From UBA9715 sp045614225 (GTDB taxonomy: Bacteria > Actinomycetota > Coriobacteriia > Coriobacteriales > Eggerthellaceae), in contig JAZLCO010000022.1 in assembly GCA_045614225.1 (NCBI GenBank), positions 18,728 to 82,727 of the forward strand: a stretch of 64,000 nt of DNA, given 5' to 3'. This document shows, piece after piece, positions 33,837 to 43,382 of the stretch. Position numbers and translations under genes: made by a program. The notes below the pieces were generated by a model. That model saw nothing but the letters and a program-made list of their open reading frames with translations, searched no databases and was not told where the DNA came from. Each line of letters starts with the position of its first letter. Position 1 is the first letter of the stretch.

Positions 33837-34838
33837 ATGGGAACTCGCATCAAAAGCGTCATCCAGAGCAGGCGACTCGCATACGCGTTCGCAGGGTCGC
33901 TCGCCATCTGCACCGCGCTCCTCGCGCTGCCGGGCTTCGCGTATGCCGACATAGCCGACGACATCAATTCCTGGCTGTGCGGGATACTGCGCGACACGTG
34001 CAACTGGATATTCAACAGCCAGGTGGACATGCTCAAGGGAATCGGCACGGAAGGCGTCCTGTCCGCGAGCTTCGCGCAGATGCTCGGAAGCGCCGGATCC
34101 GTGACCATGTTCGACATCGTCCACGGCGTGTGGCAGGTGGCGATACTGCCGATAGGCTGCGGCATGCTCGGGTTCGTCTTCACCGTGCAGCTCATCAAGA
34201 TAAGCCAGAGGATGGACGGCAACGCGAGCATGCCGGGCGTGAAGGAGGTCGTGTTCCTCCTCGTGTTCTTCGCCGTGTTCCTGTTCCTCATCCAGAACAG
34301 CTTCGAGCTTATGCGCGCCGTCTACGAGGTCACAAGGCTGGCGATAAGCCGCGTGTCGGGGATGTTCGGAGCAGGCGGCACGCTCGACTTGTCGGCTGTG
34401 TCGATAACCACCGAGGACGATGACGTGGCAGCGCTGCTCGCAATGCTCGTAGTGGCGCTCATCAGCTGGCTCGTGGTCATCGTCGCCTACGTGGTGGCCC
34501 TCGTCGTCAGCTGGGCGCGGGCCATCCAGATATACGTGATGGCGGCATTCAGCCCCATCCCGCTCGCCCTCATGTCGCTCGACGACACGCGGCAGATGGG
34601 CGTGGGGTACCTGAAGAACTTCGCGGCGGTTTGCCTGGCGGGCATCATCATCCTGGTGCTCCTCGTGAGCTTCCCAGTGGTCCTCGGCGGATTGAACGCG
34701 ACATCGGCCGGCGTTCCCGTGGTCGACTCGATCGTGGGAGGGCTCTCCTACGCGCTGCAGTACCTGGCCATGTGCATCCTGCTCATCCTCTCGCTCGTCA
34801 AAAGCGGGTCTTGGGCCCGCGACATCATGGGCGGCTAA
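33837..34838 (+). CDS. VirB6/TrbL-like polytopic membrane protein
   Basis: 333 residues. A signal-like first helix (LAYAFAGSLAICTALLALPGFAYA) is followed by an extracytoplasmic segment with CGILRDTCNWIF, then about six membrane helices from residue 95 on. The AFSPIPLALMSL segment between helices is characteristic of VirB6/TrbL-type and CD1107-family proteins of Gram-positive elements. It would line the inner-membrane translocation pore. It starts 6 bases after the previous stop, and the ribosome binding site is weak, suggesting coupled translation. Confidence 0.78.
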   Translation: MGTRIKSVIQSRRLAYAFAGSLAICTALLALPGFAYADIADDINSWLCGILRDTCNWIFNSQVDMLKGIGTEGVLSASFAQMLGSAGSVTMFDIVHGVWQVAILPIGCGMLGFVFTVQLIKISQRMDGNASMPGVKEVVFLLVFFAVFLFLIQNSFELMRAVYEVTRLAISRVSGMFGAGGTLDLSAVSITTEDDDVAALLAMLVVALISWLVVIVAYVVALVVSWARAIQIYVMAAFSPIPLALMSLDDTRQMGVGYLKNFAAVCLAGIIILVLLVSFPVVLGGLNATSAGVPVVDSIVGGLSYALQYLAMCILLILSLVKSGSWARDIMGG

Positions 34839-34962
34839 CGCCGCCTTGCAACGAGAGGAGGTGAGAAACATGCGCTCGCCGTAACGGACGAGGACAGGAA
34901 AGCGGCCGCTTCCAACATTCGAGGCCGCGACATCGAAAGAGACGATACGAAGGAGAAACGAA

Positions 34963-35472
34963 ATGGCAGAGGAATCCACCACACCCAAGAAGAACGTCTA
35001 CATCTCGCTGCACGAGGGTTTCGTGCGCGAGGGCATCAAGTACACCGACAAGCAAACCGGCGAGGAAAAGTCCTTCAACCGCGTGACGCTGCCGAAAGGC
35101 ACCGTCATCGACGGGAAGGACATGGGCGGTTACGAGTTCAGTCCTCTCTACGTCAACGCCTCCAGGTTCCGTGGGGAGCACTGGCGCGACATACCTCTGC
35201 TCGCTGAACGCGAGGTTTGGCTGCAGAAGAGCGTGCTCGACGCTGAGGGCAACCCCGTCATAGGCGACGACGGAAAGCGCGAGCGCGACACGGTAAGGGT
35301 CACGCCCGCGCAGATCAAGGAGGCGCTCGCAGAGTCGCGAAAGCGCTATGCGGAGGAGCACGCAAAGGACGAACCCGGCCTCGAGCAGCGCGCACAGCAC
35401 GCCCGCGAAGCGTCCGAGTCGATCGAACGCGAAGGTGCGGGAGAGCGCCCTTTATCCCGTGAGGCCCGTTAG
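34963..35472 (+). CDS. Conserved ICE protein of unknown function
   Basis: 169 residues, soluble and charged. The N-terminal 110 residues have a beta-rich look with NVYISLHEGFVREGIKYTDKQ and GGYEFSPLYVNASRF; the C-terminal 50 residues are a Glu/Arg-rich helix. AAGGAG precedes the ATG. No known domain is recognised. It sits between the VirB6-like and adhesin genes. It could be a DNA-binding or transfer accessory protein, but nothing visible proves this. Confidence 0.6.
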   Translation: MAEESTTPKKNVYISLHEGFVREGIKYTDKQTGEEKSFNRVTLPKGTVIDGKDMGGYEFSPLYVNASRFRGEHWRDIPLLAEREVWLQKSVLDAEGNPVIGDDGKRERDTVRVTPAQIKEALAESRKRYAEEHAKDEPGLEQRAQHAREASESIEREGAGERPLSREAR

Positions 35473-35484
35473 GAGGCGGTCGGA

Positions 35485-38400
35485 ATGCGAACGAAAGTAA
35501 TGGCGGGCATCGGGGGCAAGGCGCTCCGCTGCCTGCTGGCGGCGGTCGTCGCGCTCTCGGGCCTGATTGTGGCCTCGCCCGGCAAGGCGCATGCCGACGA
35601 GGCGACGATCTACGTGTCAGACGACCACCTCAACTTCACCCAGCACGACAGCAACACCGACAACACCTGGTCAGACACGTTCATGTACATCAACGGAGAG
35701 GTAGTCATGTGCATCGACATCACCTCGACGGTGGTGGACGGCGCCTCGTACTGGGCCGAGGGCATGGATGCGGACATGGCTATGCGCATCGGGCTGTACG
35801 ACCGCTACCTTTGGGAGGCGCATCCCGGCTGGGGCGACGCGACCCATTACGGCTACCTGCAGTACATGATCTGGTGCGAGTACACCCCCGGCTACATGGA
35901 CGCCTACGTGACGCCCGGACCGTCTGACTTCTGGGACGTGTACGACGCCGCCAAGTCGTACTACGAATCGAACAAGGGCAGCTTCGAGGCGTGGGGCACC
36001 GAATGGCACAGCAACAGCTCTCAGAACGTGTGCGTCATAGCAAAGCTCGTCGAGCTGGGCTCGGTCGAGCTCACCAAGACCTCCGGCGCGACCAAGCTGA
36101 CCGACCACAACGGCTGCTATTCGCTCGAAGGGGCCGTATACGGCATCTACTCTGACAAGAAATGCTCCAACCTCATCGACTCTATCACCACGGACGGTTC
36201 GGGCTATGCCCGGAAGGACCGCCTTTCCAGCGGCGACTACTGGGTGAAGGAGATCGAGCCGTCGCCCGGATACGCGCTCGACGGGAAGGCCTACCCCGTG
36301 ACGGTGCCCGCGGGCCAGACCGCAGCCGTGAACGGCGGGGCCGTCAAGGAGACCCCGAAATCCGACCCCGTCGACATGCTCATCGCCAAGGTCGACCCAG
36401 ACCTCGGTGACCAACCGCAGGGAGCGGCGAGCCTAGAAGGGGCGGAGTTCACGGTCGCCTTCTACAAGGGCACCTACCAGAACGCCGCCGACGCCGAGGC
36501 GTCGGGAAAGGCGGACCGCACATGGGTGCTCAAAACCGATGCCAGCGGGTCTTGCCGCCTCGCAGACAGCTACAAGGTCAGCGGTCCCGATTTCTACCGC
36601 CAGTCGGACGGAACGACCCCTGCGCTTCCCTTGGGCACCGTGGTCATCCAGGAGACGAAGGCGCCGAAGGGCTACAACCTCGACGACGGGTCCGGTGGCG
36701 CTCCCAAGAAGTACTGCATTCAGGTGACCGATGACGGCGCCTTGGGCGAAAGCGTCGACACGTACAATTCGCCTGAAGCCCCCGATAGCGTCATGCGCGG
36801 CGGGGTCGACGTCCGCAAGGTCGACAAGGAGACAGGCGATACGCCGCAGGGCGACGCCACCCTCGCGGGCGCGACGCTCGACATCGTGAACTTGAACGAG
36901 AACCCCGTCGTCGTGGACGGTGGGACCTACGCCAAAGGCGAGGCCTGCAAGACGATCACGGTGGAGTTCGACAAGGCGACGAACATGTATATCGCGTCGT
37001 GTCGCGATTGCCTGCCCTACGGCAGCTACGAGATACACGAGGCGGCCGCCCCCGAGGGCTACCTCCTGAGCGAGGGTTGGTCGCAGGAATTCTCGATCAC
37101 GCACGACGGCGAAGTCGCCGACTTGACAGCCGACGCGAAAGCGCTCTCCGACGATGTCATCCGAGGGGGCGTGCGGGTCGAAAAGGACGATCTGGAGCTC
37201 GGGCGATCCGAGGCCATAGGCGGCAAGGACCACGCTTCCACGGAGGGCGCGTGCCTCGCCGGCATCGAGTTCACGATAACGAACGAGTCCGAGAACGCCG
37301 TCATGGTGGGCGGCAAGCTCTTCGATCCGGGCGATGTGATCGAAGCCATCAAGACGGCCTGGAACGAAGACCTCGGGGCGTACGTCGCCGAGACGGCAGC
37401 AGACGAGCTGCCGTACGGCACCTACTCCATCCGGGAAACGGCTACCAACGAGAGCTACCTGCTGACGGACGGTAAGGCCCGAACCTTTCAGGTAAGGGAA
37501 GAAGGCGCCATAGTCGAGGCCAGCGCCGAGGGCGAGGGTCTCGTATTCAGCGACCAGGTGGTCCGAAACGACATGGAGCTCTCCAAGAAGGCCGACGACA
37601 GCAATGCCGCCATCCAGGCGGCGTTCCTGGTGACCAATACCGAGACGGGCGAGGCTCATGTGGTCGTATGCGACCGCAACGGCGACGCCTCAACCGCCTC
37701 GAGCTGGAACCCCCACACCCGAAACACCAACGGAAACGACAAGCTCGCAGATGCCGACAATATCAAGGCGTCCGAATTCGACTTGAGCGCAGGGGTCTGG
37801 TTCGGCCTGGGCGAAGACGGCAGTATGGCCGAACCCGATGACTCCCTGGGCGCCATGCCGTACGGGCACTACATTGTCCAAGAGCTGCGAAGCGACAGCA
37901 ATGCCGGCTACAGCCTCGTCGAACGCGAGCTCTGGATTGCCCGCGACACCACCGTGGCGCGAGCAGCGTGGATGAGCCTCGACGACCAGCCCTCCGAGAA
38001 AATCGGCACGATGGCCGGCGATGCGGGCGACGGCGACGGCTACGTGGACGCAGCCGAGCAGGTGACGGTCAAGGACACCGTCTATTACGAGAACCTCCGC
38101 ACCGACGGGCGCGAGTACACCGTGGAGGGAACGCTCATGGTGAAATCCGAGAACGCGCCGCTGCTCGACGCCGATGGCAACCCTGTCACCGCAAGCAAGA
38201 CGTTCAGACCCATGGGCCCCGCCGGGACCGTGGAGCTCGAGTTTACGTTCGACGCCAGCCTGCTCGCAGGCGAGACCGTCGTGGTGTTCGAGGACCTGCT
38301 GCAGGACGACAAGCTCGTCACGACCCATGCCGACATCGACGACGAGGGCCAGAGCGTGCAGGTCGTGCGTATCGGCACCACTGCAACGAGCGAAGGCGGC

Positions 38401-39357
38401 GGGAAGACCGTGACGGGCGGCACGGCCGTCATCGTCGACGAGGTCGCCTACGAGGGGCTGACCCCCGACGAGACCTACAAGCTGCAAGCCACGCTCATGG
38501 ATTCCGAGACGGGCGAGCCCGTGCGCTGCGAGGACGGCCTGTCCCCCGCGGCGGTGACGGCAGAGGCCGAGTTCACCGCCGAAGCGCCGGATGGCAAGGC
38601 GAGCGTGACGCTCGAATGCGATGTCGAAGATTTGGGCGGGCACAAGCTCGTGGTCTTCGAGGAGCTCTTTGGACCGGACGGCGGCAAGGTGACCGAGCAC
38701 AAGGACCTCTCCGACGAGGGCCAGACGGTGACAGTTGCCCAGATCTGCACCACGGCGACCGACGCTTCCGATGGCGACCACTCCATCGAGGCCGGCAAGG
38801 TGAAGATCGTCGACACGGTCGAGTACAAGGGCTTCACAGTCGGCAAGTCCTACACCATGCAGGGCACGTTGATGGTGAAGTCGACCGGCGAGGCGTTCGC
38901 CGGAGCCGACGGCAAGCCCGTCACCGCGACGGTGGAGTTCAAGCCTGAAAAGACCGAGGACAGCGTTGGGATACCGTTCGAAATCGACGCCTCCACGCTC
39001 GAAGACGGTGCGCAGCTCGTCGTTTTCGAGGAATGCCTCGATTTGAACGGCAACGTCGTCGCCAAGCACCAGGAAATCGATGACGAGGGGCAGACCGTGA
39101 CAGTGGTCAACCCACCCGAGAAGACGCCTCCCGAGACGCCGCCTGATACTCCCCAGAAAAGCATGTTGCCTAAAACTGGTGATGGTCTACCTTGGGTGGC
39201 TCTCGCATGCTTCGCCGCAGCAGCGGCCTGCCTCATGGCCGTCGCAATGCTCGCTCGCAGGCGAGGCGTGGGGAAGAGCTCCGAGGGGGACGCCGATCCC
39301 GACGATGCCGAAGACGATGATGACGAAATCGTCTGGCAAGACGTGCGCTGGGAGTAG
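35485..39357 (+). CDS. LPXTG-anchored SpaA/VaFE-repeat surface adhesin
   Basis: 1290 residues. A signal peptide (about 1-37, ending AHA) precedes an N-terminal domain with MCIDITS and YLQYMIWCEY, like the thioester/TQXA-type tips of pilus adhesins. Five prealbumin-like (SpaA/Cna-B) modules follow (about 190-850; for example VELTKTSG, DVRKVDKETGD, VRVEKDD), then three VaFE repeats (about 855-1210, each with VVFEDLL/VVFEELF and DDEGQ), which form internal isopeptide bonds in the family. LPKTG is at 1228-1232, then a membrane helix and RRR. The tail after the helix is unusually long and acidic. AGGAGG precedes the ATG. It probably aids mating-pair contact or host adhesion. Confidence 0.9.
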   Translation: MRTKVMAGIGGKALRCLLAAVVALSGLIVASPGKAHADEATIYVSDDHLNFTQHDSNTDNTWSDTFMYINGEVVMCIDITSTVVDGASYWAEGMDADMAMRIGLYDRYLWEAHPGWGDATHYGYLQYMIWCEYTPGYMDAYVTPGPSDFWDVYDAAKSYYESNKGSFEAWGTEWHSNSSQNVCVIAKLVELGSVELTKTSGATKLTDHNGCYSLEGAVYGIYSDKKCSNLIDSITTDGSGYARKDRLSSGDYWVKEIEPSPGYALDGKAYPVTVPAGQTAAVNGGAVKETPKSDPVDMLIAKVDPDLGDQPQGAASLEGAEFTVAFYKGTYQNAADAEASGKADRTWVLKTDASGSCRLADSYKVSGPDFYRQSDGTTPALPLGTVVIQETKAPKGYNLDDGSGGAPKKYCIQVTDDGALGESVDTYNSPEAPDSVMRGGVDVRKVDKETGDTPQGDATLAGATLDIVNLNENPVVVDGGTYAKGEACKTITVEFDKATNMYIASCRDCLPYGSYEIHEAAAPEGYLLSEGWSQEFSITHDGEVADLTADAKALSDDVIRGGVRVEKDDLELGRSEAIGGKDHASTEGACLAGIEFTITNESENAVMVGGKLFDPGDVIEAIKTAWNEDLGAYVAETAADELPYGTYSIRETATNESYLLTDGKARTFQVREEGAIVEASAEGEGLVFSDQVVRNDMELSKKADDSNAAIQAAFLVTNTETGEAHVVVCDRNGDASTASSWNPHTRNTNGNDKLADADNIKASEFDLSAGVWFGLGEDGSMAEPDDSLGAMPYGHYIVQELRSDSNAGYSLVERELWIARDTTVARAAWMSLDDQPSEKIGTMAGDAGDGDGYVDAAEQVTVKDTVYYENLRTDGREYTVEGTLMVKSENAPLLDADGNPVTASKTFRPMGPAGTVELEFTFDASLLAGETVVVFEDLLQDDKLVTTHADIDDEGQSVQVVRIGTTATSEGGGKTVTGGTAVIVDEVAYEGLTPDETYKLQATLMDSETGEPVRCEDGLSPAAVTAEAEFTAEAPDGKASVTLECDVEDLGGHKLVVFEELFGPDGGKVTEHKDLSDEGQTVTVAQICTTATDASDGDHSIEAGKVKIVDTVEYKGFTVGKSYTMQGTLMVKSTGEAFAGADGKPVTATVEFKPEKTEDSVGIPFEIDASTLEDGAQLVVFEECLDLNGNVVAKHQEIDDEGQTVTVVNPPEKTPPETPPDTPQKSMLPKTGDGLPWVALACFAAAAACLMAVAMLARRRGVGKSSEGDADPDDAEDDDDEIVWQDVRWE

Positions 39358-39359
39358 CC

Positions 39360-39473
39360 ATGATGCGCGCAGCATTTTTCGTTGCCGGTTTCTTCGCGGC
39401 GGCGTGCGCATTCGCAGCCTGGTGCTGCCCATACGTAGGTGCACAGGCTGAAAGAGAGTTCGAGGATTGGTAG
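39360..39473 (+). CDS. 37-residue membrane peptide after the adhesin
   Basis: Starts 2 bases after the adhesin stop (ATG ATG). It is almost all hydrophobic (AAFFVAGFFAAACAFAAWCC) with a short charged tail EREFEDW. Three cysteines occur. It is translationally coupled, and its function is unknown. Confidence 0.4.
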   Translation: MMRAAFFVAGFFAAACAFAAWCCPYVGAQAEREFEDW

Positions 39474-39477
39474 TAGA

Positions 39478-39500
39478 AGGGGCGTCGGGTTGACGCCCCT
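39478..39500 (+). terminator. Terminator at the end of the conjugation operon
   Basis: AGGGGCGTC, loop GGGTT, GACGCCCCT, followed by a poor T-run (TACCATCATT). Confidence 0.65.
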
Positions 39501-39763
39501 TACCATCATTGGCAGATTATGAATCACGTTCTCGGTGTAGCTTGGGGTTGCTATCGGCTTTGCTTGTCATAAGTACACAATACAGACATCTAGCTGATAT
39601 GCGTACTTCCGGCGATCTACTGTCGAGCTTGACACATATGACAGAGGTTGTTTCGACGCAGATTCAGACGGATAATCATCGTGCAACCACGACACCAGGC
39701 GTTTCGGGTGCTTCAACACAAAGACAATCGATTCAATTGGTAAATCTTTTACCGATTCAGAAA
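39501..39763. other. Gene-free, AT-richer spacer
   Basis: About 260 bases between the convergent operon end and ietS. Composition changes here from GC-rich to more balanced, marking the edge of the defence cluster. No repeat or RNA gene is seen. Confidence 0.4.
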
Positions 39764-42016
39764 CTAGTCGAACTCGATTTCTTCATCGCCTATCTCGTAA
39801 ATATCCACGCTGGTGTCTATGTCAATCGATTCGACTGTCCAATTTGCGGACAGGCAATTCTTTATGAAATTCTCTATCCTGTTCGCCCCGTTCATTTCCT
39901 TGAGTGTAACTACTAGGCCGAACCGCAGCTCTTCTCGCTGCTCTCCGTCGAGGCGTTTTTTCGTAGTCATCGAAATGCCCCAATACGGCGAGGCGTATGT
40001 CTTTTTTGGAATTCGCCTGGCCTTGATGGTCTCGCCGACGACTTTTACGTTGTCCCATTTCCGATAATATCGTCTGGCTTCACTCTCGTTGGTGAAGTCG
40101 CGCGGCTCACCCTGCATGTCGTTGTTTATTGGTTTCACCTTACCGTTGACCAGCCTGCCAAACTTTAAATCGATTTCAGTATTGGTGTAGTCGACCCCTT
40201 GGATCCTCGAGCAAGAAGGGAGGTAGCAGAGTGTAGCGCGTGCGTAATAGGGCTGGCCGCCTTTGTAGACGGGTACCGGTATCCTATAGCTATAGGTCTC
40301 GTAAGGGCCTGCAGTGCCCGATATGACGAAACGTATCTCGTCATCGGCAGATTGCAGGATATCCCTAATGTGAGTAGGAACGATTCCGTATCCCATGATA
40401 TGGTCCGCATCACGCTTGCTCCATCCGAGGGCGGAGTCGATGATGAGAGCCTTCGCGGTTTCGCGGGGTAGTCCCATCACCTGTACGAGGAACGCAAGCT
40501 TTCTGGCAATCCAAGGAGAGGCAAACGAAGTACCCTTGCTGTAATACTCGGCCCCGTTAGCCCAAGTCAGGCAATAACCGTCGACGTCTCCACCGAAGCA
40601 GCAGATATCTGGCTTCTCGTAGAACTCCAAGACGGGCCCGCGCCGCGAGTAGCTTGCCGGATTGCCCTCCCTGTTCACTGCGTTTACAACAATTGAGTTG
40701 ATTGAGTCCGCTGGCGAGCCGATACGCTTTACGACGCCTGTCCCTGGGTCTGGGTCGTTGGTGCCGGCGATCACGAATGTGACGTCGAACTCGCATTCAA
40801 TCTGGTCGATAATCGCGGCGATTGGTGATATTGAGTACCGGGAGACGGGCAACGACGAGCCGAGAGAAAAGTTCCAAACCTTGATGTCAGTGTTGTTGGA
40901 AACAATGCTCCGAAGGTGCTTGGCTAGGAAGAACAGGCTGATGCGATTGCTGGCGGCTATGCCAAAATGCCTCACGCGGAACCGCCCACACCCATCTTCC
41001 ATTAAGGGGTTCAGTGCCGGGCCGTCAACGATTATCGACGATACTTTTGTGCCGTGGAGGTAAGACTGCTCATCTCGAGGGACGTTCGGGTTGACCATGT
41101 CCCTAAAGTCGACCCAGTCTGCGAAGTAGACACGCTCTGGATCTTTATCAAACAGGGTGTCGATGACGCCTATGATGGGCTCGCCATTAGGCGGGTCGAT
41201 TGACCTGCGATAGCCTTTAGAAGAACGCTCGTGGTCTTGGGGGGTTTCCGCATGTTCGACCAGGCTCATTGCGATAAGGTACGGTGCCTTTGCTCTGAGG
41301 GCATCGTACTGGCCCTTCTTCATGATGATGGTGTTTGCATCAATCATGTCGGTGTCGATATAGTCAAGGCCAATCTTATCGAAGAGCCTTGGTATGCTCA
41401 GGTCGGTAGAGTAAAGCGTCGCGATCACGTCGTCGTCGAAGTCGTCGGCGTCCATGTCGATGACGAACCTGTCGACATCTGCGACGTCGGCCAGGATTCG
41501 CGTGAAGGCGGAACGGAAGATGCCCAACGCTTTGAACTTTTTATCGTAATGCTCGCTATTCTCAACCCGATTGACGGAGCTTAACGTCTCTGCATCTATT
41601 TCACCGCCAAACAAAGCTTGAAGGGCGTTCGCGGTTTTGCGCAAGTCCGCCACCGATGAGGTAATTGCTTCTTGAGTGACACAATGCACGATTTGGTGCC
41701 GTGGGATTCCGTCGCCGTCTTCCCAGAATTTTGCACCGACGATGCTGTCGTCAGATGACTTCCTCTTCTCGGACAGAAGCCGTTTCATGCGGCGAGACTT
41801 GGGAACGATTCTGTTATAACGGACGCTCACAAGGGGCTTCGAGTTGACGAATTCCTCATCTTTCCATCGTGTTGCGATGGATTCGAGCTGGCGGGCAAGC
41901 CTCTCTAGCTTTGATTTGCTCACGCGTGTGGCGCCGGGCAGCTGAGGGGGGCCAATATGGAATTCGGTTGGATGGGTTTTCGTGAGCTCCCCCTTGAGCT
42001 TGAGGACCTTGTTCAT
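39764..42016 (-). CDS. ietS: IetS-like subtilisin-family serine protease (defence)
   Basis: 750 residues. The S8 catalytic triad is complete: Asp in IGVIDTLFD (near 284), His in LHGTKVSS (near 320) and Ser in GTSFASP (near 494). A 280-residue N-terminal region and a 200-residue C-terminal beta-rich region flank the protease. There is no signal peptide, so it acts in the cytoplasm. Its start overlaps the stop of the upstream AAA+ gene. The pair matches the known IetAS anti-phage system (AAA ATPase plus subtilase), in which the ATPase presumably senses infection and the protease acts; the mechanism is not established. Confidence 0.85.
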   Translation of the reverse strand: MNKVLKLKGELTKTHPTEFHIGPPQLPGATRVSKSKLERLARQLESIATRWKDEEFVNSKPLVSVRYNRIVPKSRRMKRLLSEKRKSSDDSIVGAKFWEDGDGIPRHQIVHCVTQEAITSSVADLRKTANALQALFGGEIDAETLSSVNRVENSEHYDKKFKALGIFRSAFTRILADVADVDRFVIDMDADDFDDDVIATLYSTDLSIPRLFDKIGLDYIDTDMIDANTIIMKKGQYDALRAKAPYLIAMSLVEHAETPQDHERSSKGYRRSIDPPNGEPIIGVIDTLFDKDPERVYFADWVDFRDMVNPNVPRDEQSYLHGTKVSSIIVDGPALNPLMEDGCGRFRVRHFGIAASNRISLFFLAKHLRSIVSNNTDIKVWNFSLGSSLPVSRYSISPIAAIIDQIECEFDVTFVIAGTNDPDPGTGVVKRIGSPADSINSIVVNAVNREGNPASYSRRGPVLEFYEKPDICCFGGDVDGYCLTWANGAEYYSKGTSFASPWIARKLAFLVQVMGLPRETAKALIIDSALGWSKRDADHIMGYGIVPTHIRDILQSADDEIRFVISGTAGPYETYSYRIPVPVYKGGQPYYARATLCYLPSCSRIQGVDYTNTEIDLKFGRLVNGKVKPINNDMQGEPRDFTNESEARRYYRKWDNVKVVGETIKARRIPKKTYASPYWGISMTTKKRLDGEQREELRFGLVVTLKEMNGANRIENFIKNCLSANWTVESIDIDTSVDIYEIGDEEIEFD

Positions 42017-43056
42017 GCACGCCCGTCCTTCATCATACGTGCGGCAGTGGTTTTCGGTACTGCGCTAAGCGTAGCGACTTCTCTGACCGTGAAGCCTTGG
42101 CTGCGAAGTTCGGTCAGATCAGAGGGTATCGGGCCGACCAGGGCCGTGTATACGCGCCGCAGGTAATCGTAATCGTCGGAAACGTCGCTGAAAGCTATGG
42201 ACGTCTTGATTACGTTCTTTATATCGCCGGGGTAAGGCAGGCTAGGTGCAATTTGCATGATCTTCTTAAGTAGGCGCATGTCCCTTCCCGCAAACGGATA
42301 CTTTCTCAAAAGGTCTTCCGCTATGAACAGCGCGACCTCGATACGGTCTTGCGTGGTATAGCGCGAGAAGTCGATGCATGCATCGAAGCGCCTTGTGAGC
42401 GCCTTGTCGAATGACTCGAACAAGTTGGTAGTTGCGAAGATGCAGGTTTTCTCCCCGGCTTTATCGAGCTCGCGAAGGAATGTCGAGGTAACGCGGCCCA
42501 TCTCTCTCACGTCTCGGGAATTGACGCGGTCGAGCGCTATTGCGTCAATTTCGTCGAACAGCACGAGGTATCGTTCAGGGGTTTTTATCTTGCGGAGCTC
42601 TTCAAAAAGCCTCACGATGTTTCTGCTCGTTTCGCCTAGTTTGCTGCTGACCAGATTATCGAATTCGACAGACAGCAGTTCTCTGTCGAGTTGCTCGCAC
42701 AAAAGCTTAACGGCTTCGGTCTTGCCGGTGCCCGGCGGTCCCTGAAGGAGGAACTTGCTAAGACCCGCATTCCTGACCACCGCGTTTTTCACGCCAACGA
42801 GATCGGTTTCGATTGCCTCTGGAAACGCTATTGCCGCGTGGTTCGTCGTCATCTTGGTGAAGAGCGAGAGCGTGTCGTCGTCGGACTGCACGACGAAAGC
42901 GTTGACATCCGTTAGTTGCGTTCTGATGTAGTCGGCAAGTTCTTCGTCGCCCGAAGCCGCAAAATCACTCGCGATAGAGCTGGCAAGGTCACGGAAAGCC
43001 ACGTCGTTGCCTTCACAATGGAAGCGGACGAGGTTTAGTATGTCGCGCTTTTTCAT
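42013..43056 (-). CDS. ietA: IetA-like AAA+ ATPase (defence)
   Basis: 347 residues. Walker A GPPGTGKT (near 106), Walker B YLVLFDEIDAIA (near 167), sensor-1 FATTN and a second-region Arg in LTRRFD identify a classic AAA+ module; about 90 residues of N-terminal helical domain precede it. The last 40 residues carry an HTH-like LRSQGFTVREVATLSAVPKTTA segment. CAGGAGC precedes the ATG. It is the first gene of the two-gene minus-strand unit, 4-base overlapped with ietS. Family knowledge: IetAS gives phage protection. Confidence 0.85.
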   Translation of the reverse strand: MKKRDILNLVRFHCEGNDVAFRDLASSIASDFAASGDEELADYIRTQLTDVNAFVVQSDDDTLSLFTKMTTNHAAIAFPEAIETDLVGVKNAVVRNAGLSKFLLQGPPGTGKTEAVKLLCEQLDRELLSVEFDNLVSSKLGETSRNIVRLFEELRKIKTPERYLVLFDEIDAIALDRVNSRDVREMGRVTSTFLRELDKAGEKTCIFATTNLFESFDKALTRRFDACIDFSRYTTQDRIEVALFIAEDLLRKYPFAGRDMRLLKKIMQIAPSLPYPGDIKNVIKTSIAFSDVSDDYDYLRRVYTALVGPIPSDLTELRSQGFTVREVATLSAVPKTTAARMMKDGRA

Positions 43057-43165
43057 CGGATTGCTCCTGTTTGCATGTTATGACGGCCCAATGATGCAAA
43101 TCTAATGCTATCATATTAATGGGACAAAATCAATATAAATTGGTACACAAACAGAAATTAACAAC

Positions 43166-43194
43166 TTGACATAGAGAGACGTTTGGCTTACATT
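43166..43194 (+). promoter_or_regulatory. Strong consensus promoter
   Basis: TTGACA (43166-43171), 17 bases, TACATT (43189-43194). It faces the two small genes that follow and is divergent to ietA. Start expected near 43201. Confidence 0.8.
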
Positions 43195-43237
43195 CACACC
43201 GTGCTGCGGAAGTTTGGTTTCGAAGGAGGTGAAAACG

Positions 43238-43366
43238 TTGGTTGAATCTGCAGCAGGTAAGAGGGAGCGCGCGGATGGTGGTCCGCGCGCCCAGGTTCAG
43301 GATGATGCTTCGAACATCAACCATAGCATTGTTATTATAGTTCACAGCGTCGTCCTTTCAAGTTAA
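43238..43366 (+). CDS. Small peptide or leader with an ideal ribosome binding site
   Basis: 42 residues from a TTG, 7 bases after GAAGGAGGTG, a near-perfect Shine-Dalgarno sequence. The N-terminal half is charged (AAGKRERADGGPRAQVQDD) and the C-terminal half hydrophobic (HSIVIIVHSVVLSS). It lies between a consensus promoter and the 43383 gene, 16 bases apart. It may be a regulatory leader peptide or a small membrane-active peptide. The TTG start lowers certainty. Confidence 0.4.
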   Translation: MVESAAGKRERADGGPRAQVQDDASNINHSIVIIVHSVVLSS

Positions 43367-43382
43367 ATGGAAGGATAGAAAG

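Noticed and set aside
33300..34988. 562-codon open frame on the minus strand
   Set aside because: Antisense to the two transfer genes with membrane helices; Asp/Glu/His-rich and without any domain pattern.
35671..39069. Several long minus-strand frames under the adhesin
   Set aside because: They mirror the repeats of the adhesin and have no motifs or ribosome binding sites.
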